In this document: positions 16,201 through 24,970 of the stretch, piece by piece
Numbering within the stretch: the stretch's first letter is position 1
Layout of the letters: every line of letters begins with the position of its first letter
DNA from: Arthrobacter sp. 135MFCol5.1
GTDB lineage: Bacteria > Actinomycetota > Actinomycetes > Actinomycetales > Micrococcaceae
Reading direction: 5' to 3'
DNA length: 48,509 bases
NCBI RefSeq assembly: GCF_000374865.1
Contig: NZ_KB895472.1
Coordinates: forward strand, 1-48,509
Program-made: the position numbers and the translations under genes
The notes under the pieces: generated by a model
Told to the model about the DNA's origin: nothing
Databases searched by the model: none
What the model saw: only the letters and a program-made list of their open reading frames with translations

Positions 16201-17661
16201 ATGACGTCTGAGAAGACACCGGAGTACCAAGCCCCTGCGCATTCGCTGCGGTCCAGCAGCAGGTTTGCGCAACTCACCCGGCGTTCCATGCTGGGCCTGG
16301 GCGGGCTCGCCGTGGCGGGGGCCACTGTGGGGGCCTGGCCCCGACTTACCGGCGCCGACATTCCGGGCCGCGGCAGCAAGGCCCTGAACATCGCCATTCT
16401 GGGAACGGCAGCGGATGCGGCGGGACGCCAGGGCCTGATCCAGGCTTTCACCACCGCCCATCCCGACATCCCAGTGCGGCTGCAGGCGATTCAGGGTGCG
16501 GACTGGAAGGACTTCTTTTCCAAGATCCTGACCATGGTGGCCGCGGGAACGCCACCGGATGTGGTCTATGTCGCCACCGAAGGCGCCCAGTTGTTCGCCG
16601 ACAAGCTGGCCGAGCCTCTGGATGGATATGTCCGCCGGGACGCCGCGGCGATGAGCGACTACTTTAATGACGTTCATCCGAGCCTGCTGGAAGCCTTCAT
16701 GTACCAGGGAAGCCTGTACCAGCTTCCCCTGGACTGGAACGCGGCGAACATGTACCTGAATACCACCACCTTCGCGCAGGCCGGCCTTGACCGGCCGAGG
16801 GACGACTGGACCAAGGACGACTTCAGCTCCACCCTACGGGCCCTGCGTAAAGCCCGCCCCTCCGATTTCACCCCGTACTACTGGACCAACCGGCTTTTCG
16901 GCGGGGTGGTCCCGTGGCTTTACGCCAATGACACCAGCTTCCTGTCCGAAACGAAGGCGCCCGGCGGGGACTGGCTCTGGGACCGCTTCTACCCCACCGA
17001 CCCTGCCCGCGGCACCCGTGGTGGCGGGTACCAGTGGCTGGCCCCCAACGCCGAGGACGGGCGCGTCATTGAAACCTTCGACTACCTGCGCGAGCTCGTA
17101 GCCGAAGGACTCGGCGTACGTCCCGAATCAGGTGGCGGCAACGCCCTGGTGGGCCTGTTCGGCAACAACCGCATCGGCACGACGCCGGCCGGTGGCTATT
17201 GGGCGCAGGGCCTGCACGAGGCCGGGATGACCGCCGATCAGTTCGACGTGCAGTTCTTCCCGCGCTGGCGGACCCAGCGGCACCAGTTCGGTGCTGCCGG
17301 CTACGCGATCATGCGCACCGCGAAAGACAAGGACGCGGCCTGGGAATGGGTGAAGTTCTGCTCCAGCCGCGAAGCGATGCAGCTGGCCATTCCCAAACCG
17401 AACACCACCCCCACACGCCGTTCGATGGTCAACGAGTCCTTCTACGCCGCCACCGGGCCGCGGCACTGGAAAGTCTTCTACGACACCCTGGACAGGTTCC
17501 CCACCTCCGGTCCGATCCCCGCCCCGCCGCAGCAGGCGGCCGTCGAAACTGCCCTGATGAAGAACGTCTCCACCGCGGTCAGCGGCAGCTCCGCCGATGT
17601 ACGGGCCGCGATGGGCAACCTTCAACGTGACCTCGAACTGGCCCTGAGGAGGAATTCATGA
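16201..17661 (+). CDS. ABC importer solute-binding protein, CUT1 family, Tat signal
   Basis: 486 residues of the extracellular family 1 fold, with IPVRLQAIQGADWKDFFSKI and GTPPDVVYVATEG in the first lobe. The N-terminus carries a twin-arginine motif (TRRSMLGLGGL, Arg27-Arg28) but no lipobox cysteine, unusual for a Gram-positive binding protein. AGGAGG precedes the ATG. It overlaps the next permease gene (ATGA). Inferred ligand: a disaccharide or short fructan such as levanbiose or sucrose, because fructokinase lies just upstream; the sequence itself does not show the sugar. Confidence 0.85.
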   Translation: MTSEKTPEYQAPAHSLRSSSRFAQLTRRSMLGLGGLAVAGATVGAWPRLTGADIPGRGSKALNIAILGTAADAAGRQGLIQAFTTAHPDIPVRLQAIQGADWKDFFSKILTMVAAGTPPDVVYVATEGAQLFADKLAEPLDGYVRRDAAAMSDYFNDVHPSLLEAFMYQGSLYQLPLDWNAANMYLNTTTFAQAGLDRPRDDWTKDDFSSTLRALRKARPSDFTPYYWTNRLFGGVVPWLYANDTSFLSETKAPGGDWLWDRFYPTDPARGTRGGGYQWLAPNAEDGRVIETFDYLRELVAEGLGVRPESGGGNALVGLFGNNRIGTTPAGGYWAQGLHEAGMTADQFDVQFFPRWRTQRHQFGAAGYAIMRTAKDKDAAWEWVKFCSSREAMQLAIPKPNTTPTRRSMVNESFYAATGPRHWKVFYDTLDRFPTSGPIPAPPQQAAVETALMKNVSTAVSGSSADVRAAMGNLQRDLELALRRNS

Positions 17662-18587
17662 CCACCACGTCCACCGTCCCGCGGCCACCAGTGAAGCCAC
17701 CGGCCGTGCGCCGGTCGTTTGTCGAGCGGTGGCTTGCAAGGACTTTCCTTGCTCCTACGGTGATCGGGATGGCCCTTTTCACCTTCCTGCCGATCATTGC
17801 TTCGCTGGTCCTCGCGTTCTTCCGCTGGGACATCGTTTCGGCACCGCAGTTCGTCGGGTTCGCCAATTTCGCCTCGCTGGCACAGGACCCCACCGTCCGC
17901 GTGTCCTTCCTGAACACCATCGGGTTTGTGATTGTGGCGGTAGTCCTTCAACTCGGCATCGCCCTTGGCCTGGCCTCCATGCTTCAGGCCAGGATGCCCT
18001 CCTGGCTGAGGGTATTCCTCCGTTCCACCTTCTTCTTTCCCCTGGTCCTGTCCGCCGCGTCGGTGTCCATCTTCATGCGGTACATGTTCAACGAACAATT
18101 CGGCGTGGTGAATTGGCTCCTGTCTCTCGTCGGGATCCCCGCTGTGCCGTGGCTGACAAGCCCTGCGGCGTCCGCCGCCGTCGTCGTCCTGGTCTACGTG
18201 TGGCAGAACTTCGGGTTCTCATTCCTGCTCTTTCTCGGCGCCCTGACCAATATCCCGAAAGAACTGCATGAAGCAGCGAACCTGGATGGTGCCACGGGCT
18301 GGAAACAGTTCAGCAACGTGACCCTTCCGCTGATCAGCCCGACGGTGCTCGTGGCGTCCGTCATGGCCATCATCAGCGCCCTGCAGGTCTTCGACCAGCC
18401 CTATGTCCTGACCAACGGCGGCCCCGGCGACTCCACCCGGACCGCCGTCATGGTCATCTTCGAATCCGCCTTCCAGCAACTGGAGTTCGGCAAAGCCTCC
18501 GCCATAGGCCTGGTACTCACCGTGCTGATCCTTGCCGTCACCGCCCTGCAGTTCCGCCTTAGCCGCCGCTTCGTCTTCTACCAGTGA
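17658..18587 (+). CDS. CUT1 sugar importer permease, MalF-type
   Basis: 309 residues with six predicted membrane helices. The EAA coupling loop is HEAANLDGATGWKQFSNVTL, with the conserved Gly in place. It overlaps the binding-protein stop (ATGA) and the following permease region (GTGA). It forms the translocation channel with the next gene product. No ATPase is encoded next to it; in actinobacteria such importers commonly use a shared MsiK-type ATPase encoded elsewhere, which is the likely case here. Confidence 0.9.
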   Translation: MTTTSTVPRPPVKPPAVRRSFVERWLARTFLAPTVIGMALFTFLPIIASLVLAFFRWDIVSAPQFVGFANFASLAQDPTVRVSFLNTIGFVIVAVVLQLGIALGLASMLQARMPSWLRVFLRSTFFFPLVLSAASVSIFMRYMFNEQFGVVNWLLSLVGIPAVPWLTSPAASAAVVVLVYVWQNFGFSFLLFLGALTNIPKELHEAANLDGATGWKQFSNVTLPLISPTVLVASVMAIISALQVFDQPYVLTNGGPGDSTRTAVMVIFESAFQQLEFGKASAIGLVLTVLILAVTALQFRLSRRFVFYQ

Positions 18588-18595
18588 GGTCCGCC

Positions 18596-19498
18596 ATGTC
18601 CAGCCAGACCCTGCACACCGGGACCGGCTTGCCTTCCGGTTCCACCGCCGAACCGCCCGCCACCCGTACGCCCCGCCGCTTGCCATCAGCCGGCACTGTC
18701 GGCAGATACGCAGCCTTGGCCGTGGCAGCGGCGCTGACCCTCGGCCCTGTCCTGTGGACCTTGTCCACCTCGCTGCGCACGCCGTCGGAATCGTTCAACC
18801 TGCCGCCCTCCTTCCTGCCCATCAACCCTGACTTCACGGCTTACCAGGAAGTGTTCAAGCAGATCAACGTCGGCCTCCTGGTCCTGAACAGCGCCCTGGT
18901 GACCGGCCTGATCGCACTTGGCCAGATGGCGTCGGCCACCCTGGCCGGCTACGCCTTCGCCCGCCTGGACTTCCGCGGTAAGAACGCCATCTTCTCGCTG
19001 GTGCTGGCCACCATGATGGTCCCGATGCAGGTCACCATCGTCCCGGTGTTCATGCTGATCCGTGGAATGGGCCTGTCCGACACCCTGCTGGCCCTGATCC
19101 TGCCGGCCATTCCCACAGCATTCGGCACCTTCCTGATGCGCCAGTACTTCCTTGGCCTGCCGAACGACTTCGCCGAAGCAGCAGCCCTGGACGGTGCGGG
19201 GCCGTGGCGGATCTTCCGTTCGGTCTATGTCCCCCTGGCCGTCCCCGGCATGGCGATCGTCGGGATCCTCGCTTTCAACTTCCATTGGAACGAGTTCTTC
19301 CGGCCACTGATCCTCACCATCAGCGAACAGAATTTCACCCTTCCCCTCGGCCTGGTCACGCTCCAGGGCAACCTCGGCACCGGCAGCATCTCGGTGGTCC
19401 TCGCCGGCGTGATCCTGTCCATGCTGCCGGCACTGGTCGTGTTCATCTTCGGCCAACGAACCCTGCGAGAAGGCCTCACCGCCGGCGCCAGCAAATAG
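18596..19498 (+). CDS. CUT1 sugar importer permease, MalG-type
   Basis: About 300 residues, six membrane helices, with the EAA loop AEAAALDGAGPWRIFRSVYV. I chose the ATG at 18596 because GAGG lies six bases upstream; a GTG at 18584 overlapping the previous stop is possible and would add four residues. Last gene of the long plus-strand fructan operon. The 274 bases after it, up to the convergent alpha-galactosidase gene, show only a weak GCTAAA/TTTAGC repeat at 19632-19661 and no clear terminator. Confidence 0.9.
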   Translation: MSSQTLHTGTGLPSGSTAEPPATRTPRRLPSAGTVGRYAALAVAAALTLGPVLWTLSTSLRTPSESFNLPPSFLPINPDFTAYQEVFKQINVGLLVLNSALVTGLIALGQMASATLAGYAFARLDFRGKNAIFSLVLATMMVPMQVTIVPVFMLIRGMGLSDTLLALILPAIPTAFGTFLMRQYFLGLPNDFAEAAALDGAGPWRIFRSVYVPLAVPGMAIVGILAFNFHWNEFFRPLILTISEQNFTLPLGLVTLQGNLGTGSISVVLAGVILSMLPALVVFIFGQRTLREGLTAGASK

Positions 19499-19772
19499 CC
19501 GTGCGGCAGGAAAGAAACAGGTCCGCGCAGTGGGGCGCATCATCTCGGGAGGGCACGGCGGGCACCGCGGCGGCCCGGCCACAGCAATCGACAGAACCCT
19601 CAGAGCGACGGGAATCAAGCTCCGTCTAGACGCTAAAGGCACGCGGAGCTCCTCGTTTAGCTCCATCACTGGCGTCCTCAACTTGCCCGCCGCTGTTCGG
19701 CACGCGGGGCGCGCTTCGACGACGGCGCTGAGGAGAAGGCCGCCGCCAAAGTTCCGTCTGCGCCCGGCTGGC

Positions 19773-22022
19773 TTAGTCGACCAAGGAAAGCCGGTACAGG
19801 ACCACCTGATCGGGGTGGATTCTTGGTGAGGCGACGCCCACCTTTTCCAGTGAACTGCCTGCGAACACAGCGCCCGGAAAAGTCACGTCGTCCTGGACGG
19901 TCGCCCGCAGCGACGTCCGCGCAATGGGCACCCCGCCGGACGTTGGTTGGCCCCACCATTCCGGCGGCACCAGTCCGGATGGGGTGGGTCCTGTAAAGAC
20001 CGGCGCCACCTTATACCTCGCTGTCGGGTCGAGTCCGCGGAAGCGGAGGCGCCCGGCCGGGTCCGGGTAGAGGCTGTCCAAGGCGGCTTGCGCGAACATC
20101 GCTTCCGAGCGATCCGGACTGACGACTCCATGAATAAACACTTGGGAATCGGGGCCGTCCATGCGGATCACGTCGCCGGTGAGCAGCAGTGCACGTTCGT
20201 GTTTGTAGAAGGAGATCCACCGGCGCAGGTGGTCGAGTTCCTCGTCGGTGGCGATGGTAAGGTCCCACTCAACACCGAGGTGCCCGAAGACGGCGGTGCC
20301 GGCGCGGAACGCAAGGTCGTGTTGGCGGCCGGTGGTGTGGGAACGGCCTGATGCAATGTGTGATCCCAGGTATTCGGGTGGCAACAGCTGCGTGGTCCAG
20401 CGGAGCATTGTCTGCCGGTCGTGGGGATCGATGTTGTCAGACACCCAGACCCTGTCAGTGTGCTCGAGTACGCCGAGGTCTATGCGCGCTCCTCCCGAGG
20501 AGCATGATTCAATCTCCAGGTCGGGGTGTTCCGAACGGATCTCCTCCAGCAGCGCATAGAACGCCAAGGTCTGCCGGTGAACACCCGGACGGCCACCCTC
20601 CAGCTGGTTTCCGGCCTCAATGAGGTCCCGGTTGTGGTCCCATTTGATGTAGTCCAGCTTGTATTCGGCGAGGAGCGCGAGGATCTGCTTCTTGACGTGC
20701 TCGTATGCCCCTGGGATTCCGAGGTTGAGGACCTGCTGGTTGCGTGATTCCATGGGCCAGTCGGAGCGGGCCGCCATGATCCATTCCGGGTGGTCGCGGG
20801 CAACGTCACTGTCCGGGTTGACCATCTCGGGTTCAAACCATAGTCCGAACTGCATCCCACGTGCGTGGACGCGGTCCACCAGCGGGTGGAGCCCGGCCGG
20901 CCACACGTCCGGGGAGACGACCCAGTCCCCCAACCCCGAGGTGTCGTCGCGCCTCGAACCGAACCAGCCGTCGTCGAGCACGAAGCGCTCAACGCCTGCG
21001 GCGGCTGCATGTTCCGCCAGGTCCAGGAGTTTTTCTTCTTCGTGGTCGAAGTAGACGGCTTCCCACACGTTCAGGGTCACGGGGCGATCGGCGGAGACCG
21101 GAGAAGTGCGGCTCCGCACATGGGCATGGAAACGCTTGGCGACGGCGTCAAGGCCTGTCCCGTAGGAGGCGTAAACCCAGGGGCTCTGATAGGTATCTCC
21201 AGGGCCCAGCCGGACCTCGCCTGGAAGAAGCAGTTCGCCGCCACCGAGCAGCTGGTCGCCAAAGAAGCGCTCCGCATAATGCCGGTGGTTTCCGCTCCAG
21301 GCCGTGTGCACCGCCCAGATCTCGCCGTGGCCGAATCCGAATCCGGGAGTTCCGGCGTGGAGGATGAAGGCGCTGTCAGACCCGGTCCGGCCCTTTCGGT
21401 TCTCACGCAGGTGCGTCCCTGTGCGCAGGGTTCCGCGCTGTGGAACCCGTTCAAAGTTGTGGCTGCCCGCGAAATCGAGCAGTTCCGTTGCCTCAGCGGG
21501 AACCGGGAAGGCCACGGAGACCTCGTCGACCGCATACGTTTTCTCGTGCAAATTGGTCAGTTTCGCCCGGCTGCGCATCAGCCCGCCGGGAAGCAGGTCC
21601 AATGTCAGGTCAAGGCGCAACCGTTGCGCGTCGTCGATTGCGCCGACCAGCACGCGGCCTGCTCCGGTGGGTGCGAACCCGGTCACTGGTGCGCCATCGA
21701 GGGCCACGGTGTGTACCTTGAATTTCGGTGACCAGCCCACACCGTCGAAGGACCCGCGTAGTCCTGGGCGCCCCATCCAGCCTGAGTCCTGTCCGGGCAG
21801 GAGGCCGGGCCGGGGCGGGACGTCGATGGTACTCGACCCTGTGACGGGCGTACTGGCGCCCACCAGTGTCCGGGCTTCTTCGGCAGTCAGCACCGGTAGT
21901 TGTTCGCCCCAGTGCACGATAGCGGGCAATTGGCCGTCCGTGGCGTCCAGGACAACGGACACTCCACCCGCTGTCAGGTGCAGGATCGCTCCAGGGTGGC
22001 GGGCGGGCATGGAAGTCCTCAT
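19773..22022 (-). CDS. GH36 alpha-galactosidase
   Basis: 749 residues, the usual length for bacterial GH36. The N-terminal beta-supersandwich is followed by the barrel with DDGWFGSRRDD, then KWDHNRD carrying nucleophile Asp462, the substrate-binding SCSSGGARIDLG, and VWVSDNIDPHDR with acid/base Asp529. No signal peptide, so it is cytoplasmic. It removes terminal alpha-galactose from melibiose, raffinose or stachyose. The start overlaps the previous gene by four bases (ATGA); MPARHP, four codons later, is a possible alternative start. It is the last gene of a minus-strand operon with a GH-J enzyme and a CUT1 importer, which together suit raffinose-family sugars. Confidence 0.92.
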   Translation of the reverse strand: MRTSMPARHPGAILHLTAGGVSVVLDATDGQLPAIVHWGEQLPVLTAEEARTLVGASTPVTGSSTIDVPPRPGLLPGQDSGWMGRPGLRGSFDGVGWSPKFKVHTVALDGAPVTGFAPTGAGRVLVGAIDDAQRLRLDLTLDLLPGGLMRSRAKLTNLHEKTYAVDEVSVAFPVPAEATELLDFAGSHNFERVPQRGTLRTGTHLRENRKGRTGSDSAFILHAGTPGFGFGHGEIWAVHTAWSGNHRHYAERFFGDQLLGGGELLLPGEVRLGPGDTYQSPWVYASYGTGLDAVAKRFHAHVRSRTSPVSADRPVTLNVWEAVYFDHEEEKLLDLAEHAAAAGVERFVLDDGWFGSRRDDTSGLGDWVVSPDVWPAGLHPLVDRVHARGMQFGLWFEPEMVNPDSDVARDHPEWIMAARSDWPMESRNQQVLNLGIPGAYEHVKKQILALLAEYKLDYIKWDHNRDLIEAGNQLEGGRPGVHRQTLAFYALLEEIRSEHPDLEIESCSSGGARIDLGVLEHTDRVWVSDNIDPHDRQTMLRWTTQLLPPEYLGSHIASGRSHTTGRQHDLAFRAGTAVFGHLGVEWDLTIATDEELDHLRRWISFYKHERALLLTGDVIRMDGPDSQVFIHGVVSPDRSEAMFAQAALDSLYPDPAGRLRFRGLDPTARYKVAPVFTGPTPSGLVPPEWWGQPTSGGVPIARTSLRATVQDDVTFPGAVFAGSSLEKVGVASPRIHPDQVVLYRLSLVD

Positions 22023-22987
22023 GGGTTCGTGGGCGACGGGACGATGGCCAGGGCTCCCCGTTCGGGATCCCAGTGCACCGGCAAGGGATCGGACACGAGG
22101 CCGTCGAACGTGCCGTCGCTGTTGGCGTCATGGCAGGCCATCATGAACCATTGTCCGGACCGGTCCTGCACCAGCTTTCCGCTGTAGAGCGGCGCGGTGG
22201 TGACGACAGCGGCGGAAGCGATGTCGAAGGGACCACTGGGGTGGCGGGTTTCGAGGCTCCAGATGCCGCCGCCGTCGAACCCTGCCGCTTTCCCGGCGGA
22301 AAGTGTCTCCGCGCCGCACGAGAACAAGAGGAGATGCCTGCCGTCAAGCACCAGGGTCTGGGGAACTTCGAGGTGCCCGAAGCCGGCGCCGGGACGGCTG
22401 AGGGGTGGCCTGACTTCCCAGGAGGAGAGATCGGGTGAGACTGCGTGTCCGATGACGCCTCGGTTGTCATCGTCACCTTCATTCGTGCGGGCGGTGATCA
22501 GCATGTGCCAGCCGTCGCCGTCCGGGTCGGCGAAGACCCAGGGGTCCCGCCATGCCTCTTCCGGCCAGCTGCTGTCCCCGTATCGTTCGTACCAGCGGCC
22601 GTCAGGTTCGATGACGACGGCGGGTTGCTTGGTCCAGGTGTAAAGGTCCGGGGACGTTGCAACACCGATGGCTTCGATGTTGTGGGTGTCGTAGAAGCGA
22701 GCGCCGGTGTAGAACATCCGCCACAGCCCGTCCGGGCCCTGAACCACGCTGCCCGTCCATGTGGAGGTTGCGTCGAATGCCTTCGGATCATCTGGCTGCA
22801 GGACCACGCCTTGAGGTTCCCATGTGACAAGGTCCTTTGAGGTGGCGTGCCCGATCCGGGCATTGCGGTGCCGCAGTGCCGGATCTCCGAGGCTCTTGGG
22901 GGCGTGGAGGTAGTACATGTGAAACGTGGCGCCGTCGTCGGCGATCCAGAAGTCCCATACCCATGAGTCTTTGAGGCTGAAGGCCAA
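22019..22987 (-). CDS. Clan GH-J (GH32/GH68-like) putative beta-fructosidase, atypical
   Basis: 322 residues, a single beta-propeller with no C-terminal sandwich and no signal peptide. Motifs that fit the GH-J triad are WVWDFW (Asp12, nucleophile position), AWRDPWVF (Arg147-Asp148-Pro149) and GHLEVPQTL (Glu207 where GH32 has ECP). The first motif resembles the VWDSW of GH68 more than the NDPNG of GH32. The only in-frame start is TTG at 22987, because a stop lies just upstream and the next Met falls after the nucleophile; the ribosome-binding site is weak. Coupled to the GH36 gene, it may split the sucrose bond of raffinose or sucrose. Function is inferred from fold and context. Confidence 0.72.
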   Translation of the reverse strand: MAFSLKDSWVWDFWIADDGATFHMYYLHAPKSLGDPALRHRNARIGHATSKDLVTWEPQGVVLQPDDPKAFDATSTWTGSVVQGPDGLWRMFYTGARFYDTHNIEAIGVATSPDLYTWTKQPAVVIEPDGRWYERYGDSSWPEEAWRDPWVFADPDGDGWHMLITARTNEGDDDNRGVIGHAVSPDLSSWEVRPPLSRPGAGFGHLEVPQTLVLDGRHLLLFSCGAETLSAGKAAGFDGGGIWSLETRHPSGPFDIASAAVVTTAPLYSGKLVQDRSGQWFMMACHDANSDGTFDGLVSDPLPVHWDPERGALAIVPSPTNP

Positions 22988-23041
22988 GGTAATGCATCCG
23001 TTCTGTTTGTTTTGGTGGGCCGGTTGAGTCGACGCGGAGCG

Positions 23042-23926
23042 TCAGCCCTTGATGGCGGAGCTGCTGATACTGGCGACGAACCATCGCTGGAAGATCAGGA
23101 AGACCGCCAGGACCGGGACGATAAACATCGTGCCGAAGGCAAGCACCTGGCCCCATTCGGGAGGCTGCTGGTTTTGGAAGATGCTTATCGCCAGCGGCAG
23201 TGGCCGGACGGTCGGGTCTGAGACCATCAGGACTGGCCACAGGTACGACCCCCACTGGGCGAGGAAGGTCAGGATGGCCACTGTGGCGAATGCCGGCTTG
23301 GTGATGGGGATGATGACATGGAAGAACGTCCTGAAAGGCCCGGCTCCGTCCAGCCTCGCGGCCTCTTCGATTTCGCCTGGGACATCCAGGAAAAACGTGT
23401 AGAAGAGGAAAATCGAGAACGCGTTGGCTATGAACGGGATCGCCTGGATGATGACAGTGTCCCGCTGTCCCGAAAACATGTAGTACAAGGGAAGAGCGAC
23501 GGCTTCGAACGGGATGATGGTCAGGATGATCACCAGCAAGAACAGTACGTTCTTGCCGCGCCATTTCATCCTCGCGAACGAGTAGGCCGCCATGGAATTC
23601 ACGATCAGGCTGCCGGCAACCACGGCCGTGGTTACGACGATGGAAACAAGCGCGAACTGCCCGAAGTGGCCGGTGGCATCTGAACTGAGGTGGTCGAAAA
23701 CGCCGGCGTAGTTGGCGAAGGAGAGGTTGGTTGGCAGGAAGCCGCTCAGGCCGCTCAGAACCTCCGAGGATGGCCGGAAGCTGCCAACAATCAGGTAGTA
23801 GACGGGCAGGAAGAAGAACAGCGCGACAACCGTCAGGATCAGGTAATGGAGTGCTGTTTGCCAGCGACGGGTGCGTTTCAGGCTGCTGGATCGCCGGGTC
23901 GGCTCCATAGTCTTGGACATCGTCAT
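23042..23926 (-). CDS. CUT1 sugar importer permease, MalG-type
   Basis: 294 residues with six membrane helices. The coupling loop is EEAARLDGAGPFRTFFHVII, with conserved EAA and Gly. The N-terminus is cytoplasmic and basic. Start ATG at 23926 overlaps the stop of the other permease by one base (TGATG). It lies between the MalF-type gene and the GH-J gene in the minus-strand operon and should deliver an alpha-galactoside to the cytoplasm. No ATPase gene is nearby. Confidence 0.9.
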   Translation of the reverse strand: MTMSKTMEPTRRSSSLKRTRRWQTALHYLILTVVALFFFLPVYYLIVGSFRPSSEVLSGLSGFLPTNLSFANYAGVFDHLSSDATGHFGQFALVSIVVTTAVVAGSLIVNSMAAYSFARMKWRGKNVLFLLVIILTIIPFEAVALPLYYMFSGQRDTVIIQAIPFIANAFSIFLFYTFFLDVPGEIEEAARLDGAGPFRTFFHVIIPITKPAFATVAILTFLAQWGSYLWPVLMVSDPTVRPLPLAISIFQNQQPPEWGQVLAFGTMFIVPVLAVFLIFQRWFVASISSSAIKG

Positions 23927-24894
23927 CAGACCCCTCCCCGCTGGCGCACGGCGGCGCGTTGGATGATAGCGATCACGGTGATGATCAGCATGAAGATGAC
24001 AGTCATGGCAGCGGCTTGGCCCACGTTGTTGTTATCGAATCCTGTGTTGATGATTTGCGTCATGACGGTCTCGGTGGAACCACGGTCAACGCTGCCGGAA
24101 CGGCTCAGCAGGTAGACCTGGTCGAACAGCCTGAACGAAAAGATGGTGGTGATGAGTGCAACGAAGATCAGGGTGTTGCGTATGCCGGGAACAGTGACGT
24201 TCAAGAACTGCTGCCACTTGCTTGCCCTGTCCAGCGATGCGGCTTCGTAGAGTTCGGCAGGAACGCTCTGCAGGGCCGCCAGGACAATGATCATTTGGAA
24301 ACTTACGCTCTGCCAGATCGACATGACAATGATGGAAGCGAGCGCTGTGGAGGGGCTCCCGAGCCAGTCGTGGCTGGACAACGCGCCGCCACTGATCAGC
24401 CCCAGGACGGCGTTCAGGAGACCCTCGTCGCCGCGGGAGTAGATGAGCCGCCAGATCACGGCGGTAAGTGCCAGCGGAAAGACCAACGGCATGAAGATGA
24501 AAGTCCTGAAGACCACCATGCCACGCAGCTTGCGGTTGACCAGGACCGCCAGGGCCAAGGCCAGGACCGTCTGCACCGGAACAACAATGACGGCGAAGGT
24601 GAAGTTGTTCAGCAGTGCATGGCCGAAGGCTGCGGACAGGTCAGGATCGGTAAACAGGCGTGTGTACTGTTCAAATCCTACGAACCGTGCGGGCCGCGGA
24701 CTGTTGAGCTGCACCCGGTAGAAGGACAGGACGATCGCGAGCACAAACGGCGCCACAAGGAAGATGGCAAGGCCGATCAGGGCCGGGCTGGCGAACAGTG
24801 GACCCGCGAACCGGTGGCCGGTAAGACTGCCGGATGACTTTCGCTTGGCCGGCGCCACTGCGGGGGCCGGGATATTTCGGGTTTGAGTGGTCAT
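23926..24894 (-). CDS. CUT1 sugar importer permease, MalF-type
   Basis: 322 residues from the ATG at 24894 (MTTQTRNIPAP); the open frame extends 41 codons upstream, but that part has no resemblance and overlaps the hairpin after the binding-protein gene. Six membrane helices are visible. The coupling loop reads YEAASLDRASKWQQFLNVTV: the glycine usually found three residues after EAA is replaced by arginine. The ribosome-binding site is weak. It pairs with the MalG-type protein encoded next. Confidence 0.88.
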   Translation of the reverse strand: MTTQTRNIPAPAVAPAKRKSSGSLTGHRFAGPLFASPALIGLAIFLVAPFVLAIVLSFYRVQLNSPRPARFVGFEQYTRLFTDPDLSAAFGHALLNNFTFAVIVVPVQTVLALALAVLVNRKLRGMVVFRTFIFMPLVFPLALTAVIWRLIYSRGDEGLLNAVLGLISGGALSSHDWLGSPSTALASIIVMSIWQSVSFQMIIVLAALQSVPAELYEAASLDRASKWQQFLNVTVPGIRNTLIFVALITTIFSFRLFDQVYLLSRSGSVDRGSTETVMTQIINTGFDNNNVGQAAAMTVIFMLIITVIAIIQRAAVRQRGGV

Positions 24895-24927
24895 GATGGA
24901 GGCTTTCGCTGGGAGCGAGTCCGCCGC

Positions 24928-24958
24928 GTCCGGCCACCCTGAAGTGGGGCGGCCGGAC
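24928..24958 (-). terminator. Hairpin between binding-protein and permease genes (attenuator-like)
   Basis: GTCCGGCC (24928-24935) pairs with GGCCGGAC (24951-24958). It begins 12 bases beyond the binding-protein stop in the direction of transcription. No T-run follows. Placement mirrors the hairpin at 9424-9463 in the fructan operon and would favour a higher level of binding protein than permease. Confidence 0.6.
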
Positions 24959-24970
24959 TGCTGCAGAGGT

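Noticed and set aside
19632..19661. GCTAAA/TTTAGC inverted repeat as a terminator between the convergent operons
   Set aside because: Only six base pairs with an 18-base loop and no T-run; too weak to call.
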